Below, one piece after another: positions 31,807 to 44,263 of a stretch of 64,000 bases of DNA (position 1 is its first letter; the number at the start of each line of letters is the position of its first letter). The translations under genes and the position numbers were made by a program. The notes under the pieces are model-generated. The model ran no database searches. It saw only the letters and a program-made list of their open reading frames with translations, and was not told where the DNA came from. Source of the DNA: Takakia lepidozioides (lineage: Eukaryota > Streptophyta > Takakiopsida > Takakiales > Takakiaceae); NCBI GenBank assembly GCA_030704615.1, contig CM060733.1:58280001-58344000 (forward strand), read 5' to 3'.

Positions 31807-32356
31807 ATGTCATCGTCCAAACGACAACGGACTGGGAACGAAGATGGGGTCTCACCCTCACCATCGCTTCTCCCTGATACTCTTCTACTCCTTCTTCCTG
31901 CCCCAAGCACTCAACATACCTCTCTGTTGCGTCAGTATTCCACTAGGAGTGCAGACATCCAGATCCTACGAGAGCAAGTTGTCATCCTGCAATCCTGTTG
32001 CGTCTCAAAAGAGACTCTACAGAATTTATTTGCAGCCAAAGATAGAGACGTGGAGAATTTGTTGGCGGAGGTGGACGTCTTGCGAACTTCCCTTCTGGAG
32101 AGCAACACCAAAGTGGAGGGTCTGCTGAAATAGCTCAATTCTACAATAACCACTGCACGTCTCTATAAATTGGAAGGGGAAGTAAGGGCCCTTACAGATA
32201 AGGACATTTTAAGTACCCTCACGGCAAGGATCCACCAACAGGTGGAAACGCTAGTTGGAATCTCATAAGGCTATGACATCGTCTATGGCTCAAGAGCTGC
32301 AAGCTCATAAGGCGGAGATTCAACAAACAGGAGAACGGGTTACATGGAAGGTAACC
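31807..32356 (+). pseudogene. Coiled-coil protein ORF, unknown, one internal stop
   Basis: A start at 31807 gives MSSSKRQRTGNEDGV and a Ser/Leu/Pro-rich leader, then a heptad-like stretch (QILREQVVILQ, FAAKDRDVENLLAEVDVLRT, ESNTKVEGLLK) to a TAG at 32131-32133. The same frame continues with LNSTITTARLYKLEGEVRAL; after a shift near 32265 it resumes as SHKAMTSSMAQELQAHKAEI and ends near a possible donor WK|GTAACC at 32352. A nuclear-localisation-like KRQR lies near the start. It might be a first exon of a host coiled-coil gene or a captured fragment. A 27-T run follows about 10 bp later. Confidence 0.4.
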
Positions 32357-32363
32357 CTTAAAG

Positions 32364-32364
<1 letters not shown>

Positions 32365-32391
<27 letters not shown>
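32365..32391. repeat. Poly-T run
   Basis: An uninterrupted run of about 26 T bases. It could be the poly-A of a minus-strand retroposed sequence or a simple repeat. No retroposon was recognised to its right. Confidence 0.7.
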
Positions 32392-32394
<3 letters not shown>

Positions 32395-32399
32395 TTCGG

Positions 32400-34110
32400 T
32401 GTCATTCGCATTTTTGAGACAGTCATTCTTATTGTTTTGTTGTTTGCTATTGCCACCATGCCATTTGCAGGGGATTCTATTTTGTGAGCTCATACGTTTT
32501 GGGTCGTCCATCACTACAGACTCACCAATTTTGTAGGTTGTGTTTCGTGGTCTACACAATAGAGCTCCTGGTTATTGTGCATTGAAGATGGTATTAGGGC
32601 TGACATTGGAGCATGTTTAGATTTATGTGTCTGCCATCTGGAGCCATTAATACGCGCTTCATGCTCATTTTTGTGTAGGTTTAGGCTTATATTCATTGGG
32701 GTGACTTATGTGGTGTGTTTAGGGATTTCATGGCTCCAAAGTAAAAGGCGGTTGCTGTAGCTAAGCCACAAACACCTCCAGCCGAGCATGCAACTGTAGT
32801 CAATCTATGGTCTTATCAGATATTATATACGTGCATGAACTTCATGCATTATTCCTAGGGTTCTCTATGTTATGCGTTGTTTTGCCTTTTTGCAATAAGA
32901 ATATTTTTGGATGTATTAACGATGTTGATATTCGTTTCATTTTCAATATGAATTTGTTTGATTTTATCAATGTGTAATTATAATATATTAATAGATCTAT
33001 ATTGAGAATCTAATTGCAGTTTTTGCTTCTTTGTTGTTGCTCTATAATATGATATATTGCAATGCTTATGGACATTTCTATAGAGCCATACAAAATTTGG
33101 AAGAGCATATAATAACTTTTGTAATGCAAGTATTGTGCACTTGTTCTATATCGTCTTACACAGAACATTGCTGATAAGAAGAGAAATTTCATTAAGGTCA
33201 ACATATCTACATATACGCGATATAGATTGGTTGTCGTGAATGCAAGTGTAGTACATATATATGTCATCTTCTACAAGCTACATTGGAGTATAAGCGTGCA
33301 CATTCTAGCAATGTTGTTCTACAAATTATCCACCTCTTCGACACTACCTCCATATAAGTAAACCACTTCTTAGTGAACTGCAAACGTGTGTTGGGTAAAA
33401 TATAAATATTTTGTTTATCTACCCAAAATCAAGGCACATTGCAATTCTAAGCGATTGGGGTACCATAAATAAATTACAATCCTAAACTTTACACATACCA
33501 TAAACACAAAGTTTTAAAGAAAATATACCTCAATTGCCTTCCCACCACCTATATCTAGAAAAACAAGTCAATATACTAGAGTTATCCATTAAGTGAAAGG
33601 GATGGAGGGTATGTTTGGCCAGTTTGGCTAGAAGACAGGCTGAAGTGCAATAAATGTTAAAAGAGCATGCCTGCAAAATAGAAGGGGAAAAAAAAAAACC
33701 AAACTCAAAATAGTACCGGTATGAGCATAAAACGCGTGTTATTCTTTATTTGTTTTTTAGCATTTCTCTCCAAGTACGTGACGGGGCGTGGCGTGGCGAG
33801 GCGTAGAACAAAGTGAGCATGGAGGCTGGGGCGGGGCCCACGCTGACATAATATGCGCACTTTGGCATAGGCCCCGCGCGCGCTGGGGCAGGCTCATCCG
33901 TCCCTAATTCCTCTCAGGGTTGTGAATCTAGACGTGACGTGGCGCTGACACATCAGCGTCACGTCAAGTCCAAACCGGACGTTAGTAAGTGTAAATAATT
34001 TTTTTTTCATCTTTATTATTGACTATTTATCATGCATACCGAGGTGACGGACCAAGTGGACTAACCACGTGAATAAAATTTTATTGTATTTAAAGAATAA
34101 AAAATAAAAA
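32400..34110. other. Intergenic, no gene seen; short GC-rich patch at 33775-33970
   Basis: Mostly AT-rich without supported frames. Around 33775-33970 the composition becomes GC- and CpG-rich (GGGGCGTGGCGTGGCG, CCCCGCGCGCGCTGGGG) and then falls back before the palindrome array. Confidence 0.55.
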
Positions 34111-34113
34111 TAT

Positions 34114-35486
34114 ATGAAACCGCCAATATTGGCGGTCACAAAAATTTGATTTTTTTAATGCATGCGACCGTCCGTATTTGTGATCGCTTGCATTTAAATA
34201 AATGAAAAAAAAATGCGACCGTGGTTAATGAATAAAATTTTAAATTTGTTTTAAAATAACAGATTTTTTAATTAAAAAATGACCAATTGACGGTCGTTCG
34301 CATTTTATAAAATAACAAAAGCATGTGATTGTCAATATTGGCGGTTGCAAGTATTTGTAAAAATGAGAAAAAACATGTGACGGCCAATATTGACGGCTGA
34401 TCATATTGTTTTTCTCGCATTTGTTCTTAAAACAACACGCGCGACCGCCAATATTGGCGATTGCATGCATATCAAAAAAAAAAAAAACATGCGACCGGCT
34501 TTCAATTTTGAATAATTGGATCTTTGAGTCCCACGTATGGGCCAGACAGCGCATGGACAAACGCAGGGTCGTCCCCGCCTTCCCCCGCGACCACCCGGCA
34601 AGTCTACTCACGAGTCTGGGTCTGCTGGGGTCCAACTTTAGGGTCCACTCGAGGGTCCGGGTCTGCTCAGGACTTACGAAATTTCCTGGAAAACTCGCAC
34701 CTAAAAAGGACTGTCATTAATGCACATGCAACGCCATCCAAAGTTGAACGCGCAACGTCATAAATATCAATCAATGCTCCCAACCACCACACTACCTGTT
34801 GTTTGCTGCTACACCAACGATTTTTTTTATCTCTTAACGTAGAAAAACAGCCGCAGTCAGCCTTAACGTGGTCTAGGATGATGAACCCACCTTCGGGTCA
34901 GGACCTACGGACCCTACCTCGCGGCAGACCTTTACCTGGCGGACCCTGGCCGGATCATAGGTCGCGGCGGGGCCACCCAAAACCACCCCTCGTCTGTACG
35001 TGGGGCCCGCTGTCTAGCCCACACGTGAGACTTAAAGACCCAATTATTCAACAAATTATAAGAAGCCATGCGACCGCCCATATTGGAGGTCGCATACATT
35101 AAAAAAATTTAAAAAAACATACGACCACCAATATTGGCGGTCGCACGCATTTAAGTAAAAAAATAAAATTTAGCATGTAACCGCCAATATTGGTAGTCAT
35201 ACGCATTAAATTATTAAAAAAAATGAGAAAAATATGCGACCGTCAATATTGACGGTCGCAAAAATTAGAAAAAATAGACAAAACATGCGGCCGCCAATAA
35301 TGGTGGTCGCATGCATTTTGTTAAATTGGTTCCCAAACAAATAACAGAATATAGAAACAATACTTCTTCCTATTTATTCGCGGTCGTACCTAATGTAAAT
35401 ATATACAACTGCCCATTTTTGGCTGTCGCACCTATTCTGTTACTGTCATAAATATATGACCGGTCGGTGATATTTGTCGATTCATA
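34114..35486. repeat. Array of about 14 palindromic units, core CCAATATTGG
   Basis: Units near 34114, 34159, 34212, 34279, 34321, 34374, 34437, 34489, 35067, 35118, 35174, 35233, 35284, 35379, 35404 and 35456 vary around the palindrome GACCGCCAATATTGGCGGTC. The best ones extend to ATGC...GCAT, and AT-rich spacers separate them. With the insert at 34508-35051 removed they recur about every 45-60 bp. Two units are half-copies. Similar repeats are seen as subterminal repeats in plant CACTA-type elements, but no CACTA...TAGTG ends were found. Classification is open. Confidence 0.85.
34508..35051. mobile_element. TIR element, 544 bp, inserted in the palindrome array
   Basis: The left end TTGAATAATTGGATCTTTGA...GGGCCAGACAGCG and the right end (reverse complement TTGAATAATTGGGTCTTTAA...GGGCTAGACAGCG) form inverted repeats of about 43 bp, differing only by transitions. 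The interior is GC-rich, unlike the surrounding array, with CTCGAGGGTCCGGGTCTGC-like repeats. It has no transposase. It separates a half-palindrome at 34489-34500 from the next unit. No clean target duplication was seen. Confidence 0.78.
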
Positions 35487-35489
35487 TTT

Positions 35490-36715
35490 TTTATTTTTTA
35501 TTTATTTTTCATTAGTTACCCGTCACCGTGTCTGCGACGGCGCTGCTTAATGACATATTTTATCTTTAGGATATTTGCAGGATTGGGTATCTCAAAATCG
35601 ACAGATGTTGAGTCTACGAAAGTCCATTGGGAGAAATAAATAAATAAATAAAATTCATCATATATATTTAAAAAAATAGATATTAGTATACCTAATATTT
35701 TTAATAAAGAGCCCACCTCAAAATATTGAAGACATTGTTTACTAGTCTATTAATTTTTAATTTAAAAATGTCAAAACTTAGAGTTTACAACCACTTGTCC
35801 ATATACCACCTGACGTCTCTAGATTATAGATTTGTATGTTAGTAAAAGATGACATCCCGAAAACCCAAAAGATAACATGTTATGGACAATTTATTTCTTA
35901 TGTATAAAATAATCCATTGCTCTCGATACCTAAGATAACTAGTCCATATAAAAGTGGATTTGGATTGGTTTTAAAAATGGCACTAGTAGTATATTTTTTT
36001 TTGTGCCATTATATGAGTGTAGATAATAATTTTTTAGTCCATAAGATTTTATATGTAACATCTGCATTCCATAGTATTATTAATCAACTTCAAAAGTCCA
36101 TAGCTCTCTGGTACATGATTGTTTTTGCAATCTAACAATTGGTACACATACCAAGTATTGAAGTTAGAAACCCTACGCCATATAAATTTAGATGAAATAT
36201 TGAGTTGTTAAGCAAATATGGGTAAAACCATGAAGGAAGGTCAATGTAGAAACTGCATATTACACAAAAACTGAGATATCCAATTCTGCAAATACCCTTT
36301 AATTTTTTTTAACTAGTATAAATCCTAAATGTGACGTGGTAGGTCTGATGCAACCAACGTGACATTAATAACCAAACTTTATTGTATTTGCTATAACTTG
36401 GGCGTAGGTATTTTTGCCAATGTCTCTTCTATAAGGCTCTCTGCAATGACTCGTAAACGGTGCTGGAATTGAGAAGAGGTTTCACCATACTACATTTAAG
36501 AATCCATGAGCAGCCCCATGAACGAAACATCACATGTCAGAAATGTCTTTTGACTTGGAATAGGTATTATGTTTGCTTCGGTGTAGGCTCGAAAACATGG
36601 CTCATGGCTCATGGCTTGTCTGCTCATCGCTCATGGAAAATGCAGACCCTGGAATGTGTAGTGATGACCATGTAGATCGCTGAGAAAAGTGTTCACTATG
36701 AGCAAGACAACGAGA
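35490..36715. other. Intergenic, no gene seen
   Basis: AT-rich sequence with only short chance frames. A triple TCATGGC(T)C repeat lies near 36599-36612. Confidence 0.5.
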
Positions 36716-36930
36716 CAGGGAAATACCCTTGTTTGATTTGTGCCAAAGGGCCTAAGATAGGCTACAGCAAGAAAAATAGTTTCAATTATCATCTTGCTCG
36801 TGATGGTCATATGGTGTAGTTGTCTGTTAGCAAATCTGGGAGGCCTAGAGTGAGATTTGACACACCTCTAGAACCTGAGAAGAGTCGGAGAAATAACATC
36901 CGTGCAATGGCAGATCCTGTTAAACTACCT
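36700..36930 (+). pseudogene. Zinc-finger-like fragment (BED/C2H2-like), unknown
   Basis: A frame reads YPCLICAKGPKIGYSKKNS, then FNYHLARDGH (36724-36810), a Cys-x2-Cys...His-x5-His arrangement like BED or C2H2 fingers of DNA transposases. A stop follows, then SKSGRPRVRFDTPLEPEKS. No catalytic domain was found nearby. Confidence 0.3.
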
Positions 36931-36934
36931 GAAA

Positions 36935-39900
36935 TTATAAAACTCACAAACACACATTGTCAGTAACGTTCTGATTTAGAAAGCAAGTACAACCTCAATA
37001 TGTTCAGACAAATTAGGAATGAAATATTGGTTCAATGTTCCAAAGATTTACCCTTAAAAAAGGTTACAAAATTTAAATATAGATACAAACCGTAACCTAA
37101 CGACATTTTCACAAGAGTAAAAGAGGTCCACTTATAGGTTTAATCTCGTCGTTTGCAGCACAATATTACACTCCCAAATGCCCAATAATATCTAGTACTA
37201 TATACAGTAGCGCTGGCTGGAATCCCACATGAAACAACAAATGACATCATTTGTTGAATTTTAGTAGGTGACCATATCGACATTCTTTACTTATTGTCTT
37301 TGGTTATGCTCATCCCTTAATGGGGGTTATGGTAACATGACATAAGCATACATAAAAGCTAGGAATTCATCAACCGCATCTTCGAACTCGCTGTATATAT
37401 TCATGTCGTGGTCATGATTGAATGGATGATTTACAGATATTTTAATGGCAAGTTTTTTTTCACAAGCTGCCTAAACCAAAATTGCAGCCACGGACGCATC
37501 ACTTTATTGGCCAACTGTGTTGCTACCTTTCTCATTTATCTTGTTTGAGTGGAGAGATTAACAACATCGTATATGAAATTACCGTTCTTTCGTACTAAAG
37601 TCTCTTTTCCATTAAATTTGGCAAATGATACCCTTGAAGGAGTTCCACAGAATATCAACCCTCCCAGATTGAGTCATGGTGTGTCAAATTAAGGTATGAA
37701 CCTGGGTGTGAAATTTCATAATACACAGAAATAATAATTTGGTTATATAAAATTTAATGATATTTAAAGTCCAGGCAAAAACATGTACTAGGGATGAGTC
37801 CAACATTATGATGAGAGATGTATTCAATAATTTTTCCTTGTTATTGCTATCTGGGCCACCAGATGAAATAGAACAGAAAATGACATAGATGGCAAGGAAT
37901 GAATCCTACCATCACATAAGGCTCATCCAAAATTGGTACTTACACTTAAATATGAGGTGATATAATACTCAAACAAACGCACAATTTGAGAAGCTCAGTC
38001 CGTTCTCAAGACTTTTCTACTGGGCGAAAAGACTTATAATTACCATTCTTTTATGATTGCAAATTAGATCCCTCAATCAGGGAACCGCACATAAAGTGTA
38101 TGATATAACAATTACCAATTAGAGTGCAAGGGAAAAAGATAATGGCAAGAAAGATTACCTTCCACGGGTGTCAGAAACCACATTTTGAAGCTTGTTCTGG
38201 CATATCCGCAAGACTTTGACATGGTTTCTCTACAAATAGAACAAAAACAACTAAGACAAAATCATAGTTTTTTTTGCCTCATAGATCACCTTTTATTTAC
38301 CCATGAGAATTTGACCTAAGTATAACAAGTTTTTCCAATGGGACATCATGTGTCGGGCTTGTCTGTGGAGTTCACAATAATGCTTGAAAGAATAACAATT
38401 GCAGCACATCTTAGGAATTGTAAGGACATAACTCACTAGAGTGCATTCGTCATATTCTTGTGGCCATAGATCAGAGGGGATTTGAAACATAGAACCCAGG
38501 GACCTTAATTTTGTGGAAGCAAAATTACTCTAAATACTATGATAACTACAATAATGGATTGGTAGCTTGCATGCTCCACAAAGGGACTGTTGTTTAACAT
38601 GAAGGGAAAATATATAAAGATCTCTTAAACAACAACATGAAGTCCAAGAAACTCCCAAGCTCTTTCTCTCTTGGTTGATTGCTTCCATGTGTCATAAGTG
38701 AAATTTTTTGTCATGTTGAAAGCTAAGATTTTGATGGAATCATTTCGATATTATAACATTGGTATGACATTGGTTCAAGCAAAGAAAGTCCATGGTGGAC
38801 GATCTGAACCGTAATCGTTGGCTGGTCGCTGCTCATTGCAGGCTAGATTTCGCAGCTCCCTCCACGTGTGTTACCTCTTGTAGTCTCTTCCTCTCTTACT
38901 CTACTCTTACTCACTCTTACTCTCATCTTCGATAGTTGGAGCACAAATGCAAGATGTTTAATTCTTGATGGCTGCCCAATGTGTCACATTTCTCTCTATC
39001 TTATGAGCTCTTCTAGAATGTACAACATACATATGTCAACTTCTTATGCGTCATATACCAAGCTTCACCTACTCTCATGGGATGGAATGACTCTCGTCTC
39101 ATCTAATTTAATGTTCTGTAGTACAAAGGTTTTGCAATACATCACATCCATGCCCTATTACGTCCAGCTCCACATAGTTGTTAACTACGGACTAAAGATC
39201 GAGGACAACAGACCTCATCCGTTGTTCTTTGGGGTCATGACCTTTGATAGTAGACAAGACACACCAGCGAGCATAGCTCGTAGGGGTACATATATTGTCA
39301 TGCCCTTCCTCTCATAGCCCATTAAATTTGGGGAATTTTGTTTTCATTGGCAATTTCCATGTGATTTGAAAAATAATTCGGATGTAGTTCAATTTTGATA
39401 GAGAGAGCACATAATCTTATCACCTTTTGTCAAATGTGATATGATCTTCCTCACTTTCCCTTGGGCGGTGTACCTCCTGGCGAGGTTACTATGAAAGAGA
39501 TTATTTTCTCTTCTAACTAAAAATAAATAAAAATGCCTAAGTTGTGACTGGTCGGTCCCGAGTGTTTCCCTTTAAACCAAAAAACATGGTGATTCAGAAG
39601 ATTTTCACTATAGGTATGCAAGTCTAGAGGTCGGGGTACTAAGAACAGAGATTGATTGCCTTCAATCCAACGTTAGAATCTGGGATATGCAATGGTGGAT
39701 TTGTGCATTTCTCTTTTTGCATTTATTGCCCATGGTAGTTGGGTATCCAAGCATATGGTACTAGGCAGCTCCAGAACAATCCAAGGCTCCAGCTGTGACT
39801 CTAGAGGTGTATCCCAACTCTTTATGGTCGGTGGGGAAACTATTAAGTTGGAATAGTGGGAAAACTATGACAATATATGATAGGCCCAGAAGATGTGCTA

Positions 39901-41340
39901 GCTCATGCACTCAAAACTTATTACAATGAGCACAAATACTCACAAATGTGGTCTCAGTTAGAAGACGCGTATAATTTGTCCTCCAATGTGCCACGAGTTC
40001 TTTTAGATATGTCAAAATCTTATCAATTTTACCATGCTACAAAAGTGGGTTGTTACCGTTATTTCATAATAACGGTACGGATTTGTAAGATCTGATGGAA
40101 ATGTATGGTTAGGTGCAGATGCTCAATAATATTGCGCGCAATTTCTTTGATGCTTTTGCATGCCAATAATGCGTGCAATATGCGGAGTTTGCAAATGATG
40201 TCCAAAACAATGTTGTGCTTGCTGCTGCTGTTTCGCTACTTCAAACTACAATCATGTCCACTCATATTCCAGATTTATCTTTTTAAAAAACAACATATTA
40301 CATCAAAACATTTCATGTTTTGTCCATACCCTTAATCCCAATAGTGGCTCTTAATTATGCTTGCTATGGCCAAGTCTTCTCTCTCAATCCAAGTATTATC
40401 TGCAAAATTGCAAAAATTTGAACCCAAGCCCACAAAAGCATATACCTAGCTTGCGGATCCTTGAAAACTCACATACTGTATAGAAAGTGAGCAATCTGGG
40501 TACGTTATGTAAATTAAAAAAACGTAATTCCATAGTAGAAGTTGGGAGAAAGTTATTGGAAGACAAAAATAGTCAGTTGTTGTTTTGGGCAGTTTCTTTA
40601 TCAGATTCCTTTTCCAAACCTTTTTTTGGGAGCGTCACATTATGCAGCAACAACCAAACATTTTTTAGTTGTGGATTTTTGGTAATGCTATTTGGGGAGG
40701 CGATTCACTGAAGGATGGGCAGCCAAAAATTTCAGTTGTTATTTTGCTACATGTCTAATCCATAAAAAATTGCAAGGGTATATATGTATATATATATTGC
40801 AAGGGGAAGTGGATATGTGGGCCCTTCATGCTGGTACGACGTAAAGGGAGCACATTCCATGTGTTGGACACTTGTAACCCGTGCAGCCGTGCAGCACAAC
40901 CCTCCCCTGAATGTGAGGCATTGGCTGACCGGCCCCATGACCTGCCCTAGCAAGTCAAAAATATTGATCCCCCCTTCTAAAAATGTCTCATTCAAGTTCC
41001 ACGCCATTCTCCTAATCCTCTTCTAGGGGGTCAGCCAGTGAAAAATCACCTACAAAACTGGCTAGAAATTTCCTTCAGAACAGCTGCCCTGCCCCTATTC
41101 TATACAAAACGGGTTTGGAGAACATGGAATCATCCCCAAAATAATCAATGAATGGGACACGTCAACCTCGTCTCGGTTCACCTGCAAAATGACCCTCATT
41201 TACGCTGACTCAAATGTGGTGGGGACAGGGCGGAGACTCTTCCCGTCTTTCTTTACTGATGAAATTTGTTGGAACTGATGGATGAGATTTCCCCCTGTCC
41301 ACGACTTTTCATTCAACCACAAAAGCTCCCAACTGCCGTA
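36935..41340. other. Long stretch without a supported gene
   Basis: Frames of up to 149 codons (38868-39317) occur but show no domain, exon chain or repeat relationship. A 72-codon frame at 39877-40095 is likewise unsupported. The stretch is probably decayed transposon or spacer DNA. Confidence 0.45.
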
Positions 41341-41342
41341 GT

Positions 41343-42042
41343 GGGATAGCCGGTTAGGCAGAAATTAATTCAAAAAAAAAAGTGCCTAATCAAAATAAAT
41401 TATTCTTGACAAGAGTGCCTAGTTTACAAAAATTTCTCTAAAAGTGCATATGGTATAAAAACTTGAATTTAAATTAGAAAAACGAATCTAAAAATGATAT
41501 TCATTTAAAAGGTCATCCATGGACTCAGTTTCCAATATTCATCCATGGCAGCGGCTGAGTTTTCATTTAAAACGTCATCCATGGACTCAGTTTCAAATTT
41601 TCATCCATGGCAACAGCTGTATTTTTATATTTTTGTGTTTTGTTTTTTAAAAATTATGAAAGGGATACACCTACCTGGGAGCGACAGCTCACAAATCAGG
41701 CCCCTTGATAGAGAGAGGAGAAAATAACCTCTCAGTAACCTCGCTGTAAGGCTTTCAGCTGCAACACCGCACAGGGGAGGGGGAGCAGAGCCTACCACAC
41801 CCGTCACAAGTAGCAGGATTTGACCCCAGGGTCATCCGGATGGCACTCAATGCACTTTACCAACTGAGCTACTGACTGTTGGAGTGTTTATATTTTGTGA
41901 TCATTTTTATTTTTAGTTGCCTAATTTGAAAAAATTAAACATCCAAGATGCCTAATTTTTTAAAAAATTCTCAAAAGTGCCTAACTGTCGAATGGCCCCA
42001 AAAAATAATTATTAGGCAGGCAAGTGCCTAACCGGCTATCCC
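41343..42042. mobile_element. MITE with 18-bp perfect TIRs, 700 bp including a nested SINE
   Basis: The left end GGGATAGCCGGTTAGGCA (41343-41360) and right end TGCCTAACCGGCTATCCC (42025-42042) are perfect inverted repeats. Subterminal AGTGCCTAA/TTAGGCACT motifs recur at both ends. TAGT precedes the left end and TAGG follows the right end, so a TA or TAG target duplication is possible. The interior holds a 61-bp tandem duplication (41501-41561 and 41562-41622) and a SINE. Superfamily undetermined. Confidence 0.82.
41638..41886 (-). mobile_element. tRNA-derived SINE nested in the MITE
   Basis: On the minus strand the head reads CAGTCAGTAGCTCAGTTGG (A-box) and GGGTCAAATCCTGCTAC (B-box), followed by GACGGGTGTGGTAGG, as in the SINE at 12957. 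TTTATATTTTTGTG (41624-41637) and TTTATATTTTGTG (41887-41899) flank it as a 13-14 bp target duplication. Length is about 249 bp with an AT-rich 3' tail. Confidence 0.85.
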
Positions 42043-42561
42043 TAGGGTACAAATGTAATCGTGTATTGCGCTCTACATCCATCCAGCAGATGTGGGTCCG
42101 TCCAAAAGTGAGTGCAGGAGCAGGCCATGTGGCACAGCTCGCGCTGCTCGTGGCATCGTGTAAGTAATGTTTCATTATCTTTGGATGATCTTGTCGTGCC
42201 TTATTTTAGTAGTCACGCTCTCTGCGTTTTTCACTGTTACTGGACCTTGCTTGGATCATCTTGGGGATGGCGAGAGCGATGGAGACAGAGACAGACAGGG
42301 AGGGATAGCATGCACAAAGGTAGAGTGTGAGTGTGAGTGTGGTGATGGAGGATGGAGCAATTCTGCTCCTGCTCCCACAAAGTCCGAGACCATCGCCATT
42401 AATATAGTAGGGAAGATGCTGAGGCAGCTTCCATTGAGAGAGATGACAAAAGACGAAAAGGCGAATGGTAACTAGATGCATACACAAGAGCCAAGAGCGT
42501 AAAGGCGGACACGGAATCTCAGACAGACACGGAGTAGCCAGGACTCGGGAATCTGCAAAAG
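42043..42561 (+). promoter_or_regulatory. Upstream and leader region of the squalene synthase gene
   Basis: About 520 bp separate the MITE from the ATG at 42562. The interval 42270-42560 is purine-rich (GAGAGCGATGGAGACAGAG) and resembles a 5' leader. No clear TATA box was identified. A MITE carrying a SINE lies immediately upstream. Confidence 0.4.
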
Positions 42562-44213
42562 ATGGGGATTATAGGTGCGCTGTTGAAGCATCCGGAAGAC
42601 TTGCTCGCTCTGTTGAAGCTGAAGATGGCATCAGTGGCGGCCAGTGGAGCCATTCCGTCGGATCCTAACTTGGCATTCTGCTACCAGATGTTGAGACGCG
42701 TCTCTCGCGGGTTCTCAGTTGTGATCCAGCAGCTCGACCCTGGTCTACGCAATGCGGTTGGTCCTTTCGTTCTGAACTTGTGCCACTCTATACTTCAAAT
42801 TCTAAATTTTTCTTTATTGTCTTTCAATTGATTGTCTTTAGTATGTGATCTCAATTTTGAAATTCGATGAATTGATTCTGAAATCGGTGATGAAAACACA
42901 TGTCCGATGGTGGATTGGACAGCTCCCCTCTGGTGGTGCAGTTTCATAAAAGTTAGTGCCGACGAGAAGTTGGAGTGCTACTACGGACGATCAATGGAAA
43001 GTAACCTGGCATGTGCCTTGTTCAAAGACATGCATCTCTAACAGTTTGGGGTTGCCCTGTTTCGGCACTAGTGAGAGCAAGTTCAATCACAGCCGAGAGC
43101 ATCAAGATCCTTCTTTCCGGTGTGATGCTAATGGCAGACCGAAACTAAAACATGATATCTTGGAACCAGTATATAAGCCACTCTCCTGTCAACGTGTGTT
43201 CCAGTGATGCCAGAGTAATTCTTGGTCATAGTTTTGATGATGATTATTATGAAGGTTTGCTGAGGAGCAGACTTGTACGAAGGGGCTTATTTTTCCATCT
43301 TTGTATTAGTGCCTCTACTGAAAGTGGATTTTCACCAATAATTATGCAGGCTTGCGTCTTTTACCTGGTGGTGCGGGCGCTTAATGCAGTTGGTGAGCTT
43401 TTGTTTCCTTTCATTTGAAATTAGAATTCCCTTGACTTTTGCAAAACACACTCACTGGGCTTGCTACATGTCATTCCAGTCAAATGCATAGAGGAGGTTG
43501 GGCAGTTATGGTCCTTAGCTTTGCATGTGCTTGTTGCAATCACAAATCAGCAACACCTAGTTCTATTCGATGTATCACGCAGGGTTACCTGTGAATGTGG
43601 TATGACAGTTGAGAGCCGAGTCCCCATTGGATACCAAAAACAACTCAGCTGACAGCTTCTGTATTGCTTCCATCCAGGCGATGCAATAGTTTACAGTGGA
43701 TTTGAGTGCAGATTTTGAAGAGCTGGCTTTTAAAAGCATGATGCTGATGTTAGTGCTGCTACTGTACAAGTGGCTGTGTTTGCATTGCCAGTCCCTTAAT
43801 TACAGGACATTGGGTACCACCTGGTTTATACAATAAAGAGAGGTGGAGGAGAGATATGGAAGTAGGCGTAGATGATAACACTCTAGGCCTCCAATATTGC
43901 AACCTCATTTATGAGGGTGCTCTTGTGTTCTAGAGTGCTCTTTACGAAAGCACTTAAAGCAGCAAGAAATGTTAGAGCTTTGGTCGTTGTCCTGAGACCT
44001 TGAAAACAGAGCAGAAAGATGTGCAGTGGTCTTTCCAATGCTTGTGAAGAGCTCCTCTCATTTTTAAAAAGAGGAACTATGAGAGAGACAGAATGTGCTC
44101 TTAAATGTTGTTTGCCTCGAGATTTTCAAAGTTGGTAAACAGAGGTACAGGAAATTCCCTTGATGGGACTGAAGAGGGCGTCTCTCTGGTGAGAGTACCC
44201 TGGACAAAGAATC

Positions 44214-44263
<50 letters not shown>

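Noticed and set aside
33775-33970. CpG-island promoter
   Set aside because: The patch is short and no gene begins on either side.
34114-35486. CRISPR-like regular spacing of palindromic repeats
   Set aside because: The repeats are degenerate, the spacers are AT-rich and similar to each other, there are no cas genes and the context is eukaryotic.
38868-39317. 149-codon ORF
   Set aside because: It is open but Leu/Ser-rich with no domain, no exon partners and no start context; chance is adequate.
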